A stretch of 8,462 bases of DNA, from the NCBI GenBank assembly GCA_947175005.1, contig CAMWLD010000080.1, positions 1-8,462 of the forward strand, read 5' to 3'. Shown one piece after another: positions 1 to 5,797 of the stretch. Within the stretch, counting starts at the first letter, position 1, and every line of letters starts with the position of its first letter. The translations under genes and the position numbers were made by a program. The notes under the pieces were generated by a model. It had not been told where the DNA came from and did no database searches. It saw only the letters and a list, made by a program, of their open reading frames with translations. Source of the stretch: an uncultured Ruminococcus sp. (GTDB lineage: Bacteria; Bacillota; Clostridia; Oscillospirales; Ruminococcaceae).

Positions 1-55
1 CGGCATACGAGATTTCTGCCTGTCTCGTGGGCTCGGATATTTGTATAAGAGACAG
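1..55 (+). other. Illumina Nextera i7 adapter contamination
   Basis: This is synthetic library sequence, not organism DNA. Bases 1-13 match the end of the P7 flow-cell adapter, 14-21 (TTCTGCCT) are the i7 index of Nextera primer N703, and 22-36 are the fixed read-2 linker GTCTCGTGGGCTCGG. Bases 37-55 are the 19-bp Tn5 mosaic end, with two G-to-T differences from the standard (second and fifth base). Genomic sequence begins at 56. Open frames crossing this boundary are artefacts. The adapter identities come from memory of the published oligo sequences. Confidence 0.96.
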
Positions 56-421
56 AGTCAGCGCAGCGAAAAAGCTGTTTGTAACACTGTCGGGACTTCC
101 CACCATTCCCAACAGAGAAATGACCGTCCCCAATATTCCCAGCAGGGGAAAAATCCCCGTAATGTTCACATACAGCGTGTACCTGCTTTCCGCACGCTCT
201 CTGAGACCCGATACCTTTTTCTCGGAAAGGGAGGAAATTTCCTGCTCCATTTCCTTTATTTCTTCCTCCGCCATGGGAGTGTAGACCTGCCTGTGCATAC
301 AGTTGTAAAGTCTTGCCGCCGCCCGCCTTGCGGAAATGAAAATGAAAATATTCACCGCAGCCACTATAAAAATAAAGCCGTCAAACCCGATAATATTTCC
401 GAAAATGACCGAAAAGAACAT
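56..421 (-). CDS. MotA/TolQ/ExbB proton-channel-like protein, 3' end missing
   Basis: The first 122 codons of a membrane protein are present; the rest is lost at the contig end. A hydrophobic helix covers about residues 8-30 (FGNIIGFDGFIFIVAAVNIF). A charged, coiled-coil-prone cytoplasmic loop rich in Glu, Lys and Arg covers about 31-80. A second helix at about 83-106 carries LLGILGTVISLLGMV, followed by FFAALT, the pattern of the MotA/TolQ/ExbB channel family, which couples ion flow to mechanical work in a partner protein. No partner (MotB, TolR or ExbD-like) is visible; it would lie beyond the contig end. I chose the ATG at 419-421 because AAAGGG lies 9 nt upstream. A better Shine-Dalgarno lies farther upstream but leads into an ATG that meets an in-frame TGA after five codons. 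The gene has its own consensus promoter. The family call is fairly sure; the exact role is not. Confidence 0.82.
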
Positions 422-474
422 ATTAACAAACCCTTTCGGAAGTCAAATATAAAAGGTCATAACTCCTTTTACAT

Positions 475-503
475 ATTATACCTTATTCCGACAAAAATGT
501 CAA
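475..503 (-). promoter_or_regulatory. Sigma-A promoter of the MotA/TolQ-like gene
   Basis: On the minus strand, TTGACA (498-503) and TATAAT (475-480) are separated by exactly 17 nt; both boxes are perfect consensus. Predicted transcription starts near 468, giving an untranslated leader of about 47 nt before the chosen ATG. The 33 bases around it are nearly the same as those of the thrH promoter. Confidence 0.85.
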
Positions 504-592
504 GGATTTTTATAAAGGATCCATAAAAATATAACTTTCGCTTTCCCTAATAAATAATTTCCTTTATAAATAATCCTTATTGTCAGCCTATT

Positions 593-1570
593 TTATTTCT
601 TCACTGCATATATATCCAAAGCAGCACCGTATCGGGAAAATCCTTTGATCTTATCGTAATCATCTCCGTATTTCTCTCGGGCATATCGGTCGGTATCCTG
701 CCAAGCGGCGTTTATCAGTTCTTTGGGTGTTTCCTGCAGATCCGAATGAGCGCCTGTTTTCATTCTGTGAAGTCTGAACCTCATCTTATCCGTAAATTCT
801 TCAACAAATCCCTCGACAGCTTCACTGTAGGGCTTATCAAAATATTCGTCCAGTACTTCCCGATAATTTGTATTAAAGACAGTGCTTTTGTAATTATGCT
901 CTTCAAGATACTTGTAATAATGGTCGCTTATATCCGAAACAGCCTCACTGCACAATTGATTTTGCCGTGCTTCCTCTTCGCTGACAGGCAGACCGGGAGA
1001 ACTATATCTGATAAGCGCACCGCCCGGTTTAAGAACACGGACAATTTCCTTGATTATAAGCTCAGGCTTATCAACAAGGTGGATCATTGCATTTTCCACC
1101 ACAATATCCACGCTGCTGTCGGGAAGCATAAGACTGTAGGCATTCATCTGCGCCAATATCAAATTATCATAACGTCCTCGGGCGCGCTTTGCGGCAGTGC
1201 TAAGCATAACTGCGGAAATATCGGCGGCAATGGTATATATTCCGTTTTTCGCAAGAGGTATCGACGCCGTACCAAGCCCTGCACCCAAATCAAGAACGCA
1301 AATATCACTGCCGAATTTTTTCGCTATAAGGTCGCCGCAGGCAGCATAAACTCCATATCGCTCGGTGTTATTAGCGTCCCAATATGTAACCTCCGGTTCA
1401 AAATCCTCTCCGATATTATCGTAACCGATATATTCACCCTCCGATTTTTCAGAAGCTCTGCCGCAAAAACGGTATATGGAATTGGCGGAGGGAATTTCAT
1501 AACCGCATACCCTGCAAACAGGCAATAAGGTTTTGGCTTTACATTCGGGGCATAAAAAATAATGTTCCAT
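593..1570 (-). CDS. Zinc-ribbon class I SAM-dependent methyltransferase
   Basis: A 325-residue protein. The N-terminus has a zinc-ribbon pattern, CPEC at 7-10 and CRVC at 19-22. A Rossmann-fold methyltransferase domain follows: motif I VLDLGAGLG at 92-100, an acidic second strand ending in AADIS at 115-119, a motif IV-like region LPDSSVDIVVENAMIHLVD at about 149-167, and RVLKPGG at 178-184. It should transfer a methyl group from SAM, but the substrate cannot be told. The Cys4 finger recalls the RNA methyltransferase RlmA, yet RlmA's conserved segment after the finger is not evident here, so I leave it unnamed. The C-terminal 130 residues are charged and helical-looking. The ATG at 1568-1570 has AAGGAG 6 nt upstream. 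It diverges from thrH, and no Shine-Dalgarno-linked partner gene is visible. Standalone methyltransferases of this kind are common in Clostridia. Confidence 0.88.
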   Translation of the reverse strand: MEHYFLCPECKAKTLLPVCRVCGYEIPSANSIYRFCGRASEKSEGEYIGYDNIGEDFEPEVTYWDANNTERYGVYAACGDLIAKKFGSDICVLDLGAGLGTASIPLAKNGIYTIAADISAVMLSTAAKRARGRYDNLILAQMNAYSLMLPDSSVDIVVENAMIHLVDKPELIIKEIVRVLKPGGALIRYSSPGLPVSEEEARQNQLCSEAVSDISDHYYKYLEEHNYKSTVFNTNYREVLDEYFDKPYSEAVEGFVEEFTDKMRFRLHRMKTGAHSDLQETPKELINAAWQDTDRYAREKYGDDYDKIKGFSRYGAALDIYAVKK

Positions 1571-1605
1571 GGTGTTCTCCTTTTTAAAAAAATTTCTGCA
1601 ATTTC

Positions 1606-1634
1606 AGTATAGCATTTTTGAAATAAATTGTCAA
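1606..1634 (-). promoter_or_regulatory. Sigma-A promoter of the zinc-ribbon methyltransferase
   Basis: On the minus strand, TTGACA (1629-1634), a 17-nt spacer and TATACT (1606-1611), one base off consensus. The expected start is about 30 nt before the start codon, leaving room for the AAGGAG at 1577-1582. It lies back to back with the thrH promoter, with about 80 nt of AT-rich sequence between the two -35 boxes. Confidence 0.83.
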
Positions 1635-1712
1635 TATTTTGCAAAAATAATCATAGTTTTTTTTGATTCAAGCTGCGCCGCTGTAATTATCAATTTAAAT
1701 TTTAATTCATCC

Positions 1713-1741
1713 TTGACATTCGTGCCCGAATAGGTTATAAT
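1713..1741 (+). promoter_or_regulatory. Sigma-A promoter of thrH
   Basis: TTGACA (1713-1718), a 17-nt spacer and TATAAT (1736-1741), both exact consensus. Transcription should start near 1748. The ribosome binding site AGGAGG is at 1768-1773, 8 nt before the ATG. No operator or riboswitch-like structure is visible in the short leader. Confidence 0.88.
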
Positions 1742-1781
1742 TATAAAAAAGGATAATTCCAAAACTTAGGAGGAAATTTCA

Positions 1782-2384
1782 ATGTATATAACCTGTCTTG
1801 ATTTAGAGGGTGTGCTTGTGCCGGAAATATGGATAGCCTTTGCAAAGGCAAGCGGCATTCCCGAGCTTACCCGCACCACCCGTGACGAGCCGGACTACGA
1901 CAAGCTTATGAAATGGCGTATCGGTATTCTAAAGGAACACGGATTAAAGCTTGCAGACATTCAGAAAACCATAGGCACTATCGACCCAATGCCCGGGGCT
2001 AAGGAGTTTCTGGACGAGCTGCGTGAGATTTGCCAGGTGATAATCATCAGCGACACCTTTTCCCAGTTTGCAGGGCCTCTGATGAAGAAGCTGGGGCAGC
2101 CCACCATTTTCTGCAACAGTCTTGAAGTAGCTCCCGACGGAGAGATCACCGGACATAAAATGCGTGTGGCAAACTCCAAGCTTACCACCGTTAAGGCGCT
2201 CCAGTCCATAGGCTACGAGACCATAGCCGCAGGCGACAGCCACAACGACCTTGCCATGATTCAGGCAAGCAAGGCGGGTTTCCTGTTCAGAAGCACCGAG
2301 CAGATAAAGGCGGATCACCCCGAGCTGCCCGCCTTTGAGGAATACAGCGAACTTATGAATGCTATTAAGGGAGCAATGGAATAA
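1782..2384 (+). CDS. thrH: ThrH: phosphoserine phosphatase / homoserine phosphotransferase
   Basis: A 200-residue HAD-superfamily enzyme, close to the usual ThrH length of about 205. It opens with MYITCLDLEGVLVPEIWIAF, the ThrH hallmark, in which D7 is the expected nucleophile and E9 replaces the second Asp of the typical HAD motif. Motif II is IISDTF with S90, a lysine near 133-138 serves as motif III, and motif IV is GDSHND at 151-156 with D152 and D156 for magnesium. In Pseudomonas, ThrH hydrolyses phosphoserine and can move its phosphate to homoserine, linking serine and threonine synthesis in the cytoplasm; I infer the same here. The start is fixed by AGGAGG 8 nt upstream and a perfect promoter. 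It appears monocistronic: the next gene downstream faces it on the other strand. Codon use is GC-richer than in the small genes downstream. Confidence 0.93.
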   Translation: MYITCLDLEGVLVPEIWIAFAKASGIPELTRTTRDEPDYDKLMKWRIGILKEHGLKLADIQKTIGTIDPMPGAKEFLDELREICQVIIISDTFSQFAGPLMKKLGQPTIFCNSLEVAPDGEITGHKMRVANSKLTTVKALQSIGYETIAAGDSHNDLAMIQASKAGFLFRSTEQIKADHPELPAFEEYSELMNAIKGAME

Positions 2385-2425
2385 ATATTCCGAATAATAT
2401 TCCAATTTAATTTTCCGCAAATAAT

Positions 2426-2462
2426 AAGGCTGCGTTGACAAATCACTTGCCAATGCCGCCTT
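2426..2462 (+). terminator. Imperfect stem-loop downstream of thrH, possible terminator
   Basis: Arms 2426-2437 and 2451-2462 pair over 12 positions with one mismatch and one G-U, around a 13-nt loop, and TTTT at 2461-2464 follows. It sits about 40 nt after the thrH stop, where transcription from thrH should end before running into the converging gene. The U-tract is short, so this is a weak terminator call; it could also be a dispersed repeat. Confidence 0.4.
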
Positions 2463-2528
2463 TTGCTGTTTGCGCGATCTTAAAGTCACTTCTTTGCAAT
2501 CGGTTAAAGTACAAATTCCCCGGTTATC

Positions 2529-3047
2529 CTACCAATTCCCGCTTTCCATTAAATCATATTTTTGGATAAAATCTTTCAAGTCACATTTGACTTTTCTGTC
2601 CTCAAACAGATTGTAAATGCAGCAGAATTCTATTTGTGTAATTTCAATTTCACAGACATTATCCCAATCATTGTCCTCATACCGCACAATATAACCGTAG
2701 TCAAGCGAAACATGGTCATCATCGGGCACAATTTCCATAAAGCTATCATCAGCCTTCATTATATCCTCAAAACCCATACCCACAAAGACCTTGTCCATAA
2801 CTCCGCCCTTGTACTCAGGTCCTGTGCACAAAAGAAAAATTTTATTATTTATTGTGTTTGAGTGAATCGACACAAATTTGCCGATCTCAAACTTTCGACT
2901 GGTTTTGCTTACCCCCGGAGGCATATAAATTTCTGTGTATTCCACACCGTCTTTTTCAAGTTCTGCCAGCACCTCGTTAATATCGCTGCCAAGGGCTATA
3001 TTTCCCATGCTTGTATAAGGCACTATAGGCGCATATTCCGAAAACAT
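2529..3047 (-). CDS. Small acidic protein of unknown function
   Basis: A 172-residue soluble protein that I do not recognise. It is strongly acidic, with runs such as VPDDDH and YEDNDWDN, and has no signal peptide or membrane helix. Visible landmarks are MGNIALGSDINEVLAELEKDGV at residues 14-35 (two short runs flanking a helix), a central GPEYKGGVMDKVFVGMGFEDI, and alternating hydrophobic residues suggesting a mixed alpha/beta fold. The ATG at 3045-3047 has GGAGG 6 nt upstream. Small size, acidity and clustering with two similar-sized unknowns are what one sees in immunity genes for polymorphic or contact-dependent toxins, but no toxin is present, so this is only a context inference. It is the last gene of the minus-strand run and converges on thrH. 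The gene is real; its function is open. Confidence 0.75.
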   Translation of the reverse strand: MFSEYAPIVPYTSMGNIALGSDINEVLAELEKDGVEYTEIYMPPGVSKTSRKFEIGKFVSIHSNTINNKIFLLCTGPEYKGGVMDKVFVGMGFEDIMKADDSFMEIVPDDDHVSLDYGYIVRYEDNDWDNVCEIEITQIEFCCIYNLFEDRKVKCDLKDFIQKYDLMESGNW

Positions 3048-3067
3048 ACTTAGCCTCCATTCTTAAT

Positions 3068-3148
3068 TTAAACAGCCATAGAACCGGTCAAGCCGATAAT
3101 TGCTTCATAGAGATTTCGTTCAGTGTTGTCTGTATCCCAAAATTTAAA
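3068..3148 (-). pseudogene. Coding-like 26-codon tail, possible gene relic
   Basis: Directly after the TGA of the 161-codon gene, the same frame stays open for 26 codons and ends in TAA at 3068-3070. It would read FKFWDTDNTERNLYEAIIGL followed by TGSMAV. The composition looks protein-like rather than random AT-rich spacer, but there is no start codon or ribosome binding site. It may be the end of a deleted gene or an old C-terminus cut off by the TGA at 3149-3151. A chance open frame of this length is quite possible. Confidence 0.3.
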
Positions 3149-3634
3149 TCAACAATTTTTAAGGCTTATTAACCATAAGTTATGATATTCAATTTGTTCG
3201 GCCACATCACACGGAGTTAATGTCCTGTCATATTCAAACAAATCAACAATATCCTTTGTTTGCGCCCTCATTCCCATATACTGAATATATCCCGTCCGAC
3301 AACACCCCATTGTCAATTGCATATTTGACGGATATACCTCTTTAACAGCACCATTGCAGAGCAGTTGTATATGATCTTTTTCAAGCTCCGTTCGTAAAAT
3401 ACACAGCGCGTCAAAATAATTGTTCGCCGAATAACTGTGTCCGTTACTGATTTTTATTGTCACTTTTTCCGGATCTTCTTCTGACTCATCAAACAGCAGC
3501 AAGTTAATGCTCTTTAAAATATGCAAATCATTATCCCATATGTCTATATTTACACAATCTTCTAACATACTCAAGTCCCCTCTGTAATTCGATAACATCA
3601 TCGGTATATCTACCTCTTGATATCGGATTCTCAC
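3149..3634 (-). CDS. Small acidic protein of unknown function, 5' end doubtful
   Basis: A 161-residue protein if read from the GTG at 3632-3634. I do not recognise a named family. Its most conserved-looking part is about residues 93-121, which includes CNGAVKEVYPSNMQLTMG. As I recall, a comparable 'cavity, YPSxM, MG' pattern occurs in small uncharacterised proteins near secreted toxins, so an immunity role is possible but unproven. The start is weak: no Shine-Dalgarno precedes the GTG, and the same frame is open upstream for 25 more codons with credible residues (LYDLFERLTKAVERDNFAAV), ending at the TAA of the preceding gene. That segment contains no ATG, GTG or TTG in frame. The natural start was probably lost by deletion or mutation, so this may be a decaying gene. 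It follows the 165-codon gene by 75 nt in the same frame. Confidence 0.55.
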   Translation of the reverse strand: MRIRYQEVDIPMMLSNYRGDLSMLEDCVNIDIWDNDLHILKSINLLLFDESEEDPEKVTIKISNGHSYSANNYFDALCILRTELEKDHIQLLCNGAVKEVYPSNMQLTMGCCRTGYIQYMGMRAQTKDIVDLFEYDRTLTPCDVAEQIEYHNLWLISLKNC

Positions 3635-3709
3635 AGCAGCAAAGTTATCCCGTTCAACCGCTTTTGTCAGCCTTTCAAACAGGTCATATAGATAATAACT
3701 CGGAAAATA

Positions 3710-4207
3710 TTATCGTATCTCTTTAAAAGTAAAATTGTACGGCGTAACATATTTCGTATTATGTTCTAAACATTCATAGATATCAAAAAGTCTTTCATCA
3801 TCAAAGGAAAAATTGCAGTCGTCTAAAAATCTGTCGTCAATAATAATTTGCCCCCCTTTTGTACCTTCTATAAATTGTTTTAATACCTTTTCTTCACAAT
3901 AAAACGGTTCTTCAAATTTGGCAATATAAATATTATTATCCTTTAAAATTGTTTTAACCGATTCGAGACAGCCGGACATTACGAATGCTATAGGATAAAA
4001 TTCCGAAATATAAGCATAATATAAACTTCCTTTACCCTTAACCAATAACCAATCCGACATATCATCATAATCGCAAGTATAGTCTGTTGATTTATCTAAT
4101 TTTTCCCATAATTTCAAATGATCGTATTTATTTTGTGCTTCAATGCCCGATTCAAATACTTTGGTTACATCATTTTTAATATCATTTTCCGTAAAAGTGC
4201 CGGACAT
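3710..4207 (-). CDS. Small AT-rich gene, protein of unknown function
   Basis: A 165-residue cytoplasmic-looking protein with no recognisable family. The start is well fixed: AAGGAGG lies 6 nt before the ATG at 4205-4207. A longer reading from 4252 would overlap the promoter and is rejected. The protein is rich in Asp, Lys, Tyr and Asn, with an acidic helix early (FTENDIKNDVTKVFESGIEA), a middle stretch LYYAYISEFYPIAFVMSG, and GGQIIIDDRF later. The strand-helix pattern would fit an immunity-like or SUKH-like small domain, but I see no diagnostic motif. The base composition is clearly more AT-rich than thrH or ilvE, which suggests horizontal acquisition. It has its own promoter, which can also serve the two small genes downstream. 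Confidence 0.78.
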   Translation of the reverse strand: MSGTFTENDIKNDVTKVFESGIEAQNKYDHLKLWEKLDKSTDYTCDYDDMSDWLLVKGKGSLYYAYISEFYPIAFVMSGCLESVKTILKDNNIYIAKFEEPFYCEEKVLKQFIEGTKGGQIIIDDRFLDDCNFSFDDERLFDIYECLEHNTKYVTPYNFTFKEIR

Positions 4208-4223
4208 AATTATCCTCCTTTTC

Positions 4224-4252
4224 ATTAAAGCGAAAAAACTCCGACCTGTCAA
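4224..4252 (-). promoter_or_regulatory. Sigma-A promoter of the small-gene cluster
   Basis: On the minus strand, TTGACA (4247-4252), a 17-nt spacer and TTTAAT (4224-4229), one base off consensus. The predicted start near 4217 falls at the ribosome binding site (4214-4220), so the leader would be very short. It lies between the methyltransferase stop and the 165-codon gene and gives the small-gene cluster transcription independent of ilvE. Confidence 0.68.
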
Positions 4253-4301
4253 ACCCCGTTATAACTTCGGCGGCAAAATCGAATTTGCGGCTATGAACGT
4301 G

Positions 4302-5090
4302 CTATGCAGTTTCTAATTCGTAAAGTCTATATATCTTACCGGTCATTTTTCCTGCATATACAGTTCTGAAAAAACTTTTATCAAATCCTTTCAGCTCATT
4401 AATAAGAACATCGGGTGTCAATGAATGTTCGGCTCTCACTTTTATTTTCGTTCCCGCAATAAGCTGTTCAATGTCTGCTACGCCGTAGACTTTCGTAACA
4501 CCGACTTCATTTATGGGGTTCTTATATTTTGACATCTTCGCCCCAAATTCAGTATATACATCCATTAACAAACGGACGATACCGTATTTCTTCTGCAAGA
4601 CAGAAAGCAAAGCTTTTAACTCATTATCCGACAGATACATACTGATACCTTCAAGAATAACGATCACTTCTGATGAATCCGGCAGTTTCATAATGTCATC
4701 CGCTTTAGAAGCGTCAATAACCGCCATATGATAATTTGCAGTTTCTTCATAATATTGTTTGCGCTGCAAAAGTACATCTGAAAAATCTGCATCAATCCAT
4801 TCCGTGTATTTCTCTTTCACCCGTATACATCGACTGTCTAAACCGCAGCCTATATGCAGGACAAGAGCATTCTTATTTCGTTTAAGCATACTGTCGGTCC
4901 AATCATCAAAAACCTTTGCCCGCATGGCCATAAAATATGTCAACCATTTAGACTTTGCCTCTCCTGTAATGGGGAATGCTTCCTTATCCCATATTTCTTC
5001 CGCTTTTTTATCGTGCAGAATTATATTTTTCCTGCTTACTTGTGCTTTTCCAAATAAGGGAATATATAATGTTTTATTTACCTCGGTCAT
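4302..5090 (-). CDS. LCM/TcmP-like SAM-dependent O-methyltransferase
   Basis: A 262-residue protein of the PPM1/leucine carboxyl methyltransferase-like family, the group that includes TcmP, a polyketide O-methyltransferase. The SAM-binding motif is ALVLHIGCGLDSRCIRV at about residues 75-91. After it comes the acidic strand WIDADFSDVLLQRKQYY at about 98-114, the characteristic 'D-x-P/S-x-V-x-x-x-R' arrangement of the family. VIVILEGISMYLSDNELKAL at about 142-161 matches the family's EG-YL region. The reaction should be methyl transfer to a carboxyl or hydroxyl group of a small molecule; the substrate is unknown. The ATG at 5088-5090 is preceded by a GGGGG stretch 10 nt upstream, a weak but usable ribosome site. 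It sits between dinB and the small acidic genes on the same strand, with no biosynthetic partners nearby. The family is fairly certain, the role is not. Confidence 0.85.
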   Translation of the reverse strand: MTEVNKTLYIPLFGKAQVSRKNIILHDKKAEEIWDKEAFPITGEAKSKWLTYFMAMRAKVFDDWTDSMLKRNKNALVLHIGCGLDSRCIRVKEKYTEWIDADFSDVLLQRKQYYEETANYHMAVIDASKADDIMKLPDSSEVIVILEGISMYLSDNELKALLSVLQKKYGIVRLLMDVYTEFGAKMSKYKNPINEVGVTKVYGVADIEQLIAGTKIKVRAEHSLTPDVLINELKGFDKSFFRTVYAGKMTGKIYRLYELETA

Positions 5091-5111
5091 ATTCTTGATG
5101 CCCCCAAAATA

Positions 5112-5243
5112 TTAGTTTTTTAATTCTGCCACAGCTGTATTTTTAATATTGGCAAGACCTATGTTTAGGGAAATTCCCCACGCCGCTCTATCACAAAGGG
5201 TATCATAGAGAAGCCGGGGAATTTCCCATATATCACTGTTCAG
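5112..5243 (-). pseudogene. Decayed ilvE-like 3' fragment
   Basis: An open stretch of 43 codons with no start codon, ending in TAA at 5112-5114. It reads LNSDIWEIPRLLYDTLCDRA and then AWGISLNIGL and on. The intact ilvE C-terminus has LNNGEIGKISQLLYDTLTGI followed by QWG. At DNA level 5200-5224 and 5862-5886 match at 22 of 25 bases, same strand and same codon frame, all differences being transitions. I infer a remnant of a duplicated or replaced aminotransferase gene. A 12-bp inverted repeat lies inside it. Beyond this core the resemblance fades. Confidence 0.45.
5168..5227. repeat. Perfect 12-bp inverted repeat with inner stem
   Basis: GGGAAATTCCCC (5168-5179) is exactly complementary to GGGGAATTTCCC (5216-5227). 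Within the 36-nt loop a second 6-bp stem pairs CTCTAT (5186-5191) with ATAGAG (5205-5210). No T-run follows on either strand, so it is not a standard terminator. It lies between the DinB-like gene and the O-methyltransferase gene. It could slow decay or part-terminate the ilvE-dinB transcript, or be a small mobile-element trace. Confidence 0.75.
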
Positions 5244-5250
5244 TTAAATA

Positions 5251-5754
5251 TTACTCGCCAAAGGCAACCCAAGGAACTTCCTCGCCGCCCGCAGCCAAAA
5301 TCGCGTCCTCGCACATTCCCACATGACACATTATATGCCGTATCTGTGCGCATATCACGCTTAAATAAGTAAACTCCATATCGTCAAGTATCTTCCTGCA
5401 AAGCATTTCGTCCGTCAGTGAATCAAAAAATTTGTCCTTTTTTATGTCAAAAACTTTAAAGCAGTCCATAACCTGCTCCTTTGTCATAAAGCCGTCGCCC
5501 TCGGTGCACCACTCGTCCCCCAGCAGCTTTCCGCTTACATTATCGGGAAGCTGAAAGCTGAATTTGAAATCCTCGCTGTAATCAAGCCTAAGCCAAAAGT
5601 CGCTCCCCATAAGGGCGTGAACGATATGATTCCAGACGGGCAGTCCGTTGTTATCCGATTCCCAAAGCCCGTCGGGACATATCTCCACTGTGTTTTTGAG
5701 CATTTTATAGCTGTCATCATACTGTATTTTCAGCATTTTGGCAATTTCATTCAT
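5251..5754 (-). CDS. DinB-like four-helix metal-binding protein
   Basis: A 167-residue protein of the DinB/YfiT-like superfamily, small four-helix bundles that bind a metal through three histidines. Many act as thiol-dependent S-transferases or are damage-inducible; the substrate is unknown here. Visible residues are WNHIVHALMGSDFWLR at about 41-56 with H43 and H46, and QIRHIMCHVGMCEDAIL at about 137-153 with the H140-x3-H144 pair typical of the last helix. The ATG at 5752-5754 has AGGAG 8 nt upstream; the ten extra codons of a longer reading have no better site. It starts 43 nt after the ilvE stop on the same strand with no promoter that I can see, so it is probably cotranscribed with ilvE. 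The family link rests on the histidine layout and length. Confidence 0.82.
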   Translation of the reverse strand: MNEIAKMLKIQYDDSYKMLKNTVEICPDGLWESDNNGLPVWNHIVHALMGSDFWLRLDYSEDFKFSFQLPDNVSGKLLGDEWCTEGDGFMTKEQVMDCFKVFDIKKDKFFDSLTDEMLCRKILDDMEFTYLSVICAQIRHIMCHVGMCEDAILAAGGEEVPWVAFGE

Positions 5755-5797
5755 ATAAAATTCTCCTGTAATTTTAAGAGTCAACCGTCAAAGCAGA

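Noticed and set aside
443..445. TGA recoded as an amino acid
   Set aside because: TGA serves as a normal stop elsewhere in the window, for example at the ends of ilvE and the 161-codon gene, and no SECIS-like element is visible.
27..526. Two overlapping plus-strand open frames at the left edge
   Set aside because: Both run through the adapter/genome junction and lie opposite the MotA/TolQ-like gene; their translations show no family features.
4205..4252. Longer start for the 165-codon gene (15 extra residues)
   Set aside because: It would overlap the -35/-10 promoter boxes and lacks a ribosome site, whereas the inner ATG has AAGGAGG at ideal spacing.
5168..5227. Rho-independent terminator for the ilvE-dinB transcript
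   Set aside because: The stem is good but neither side carries a T-run and the loop is 36 nt, so I list it as an inverted repeat.
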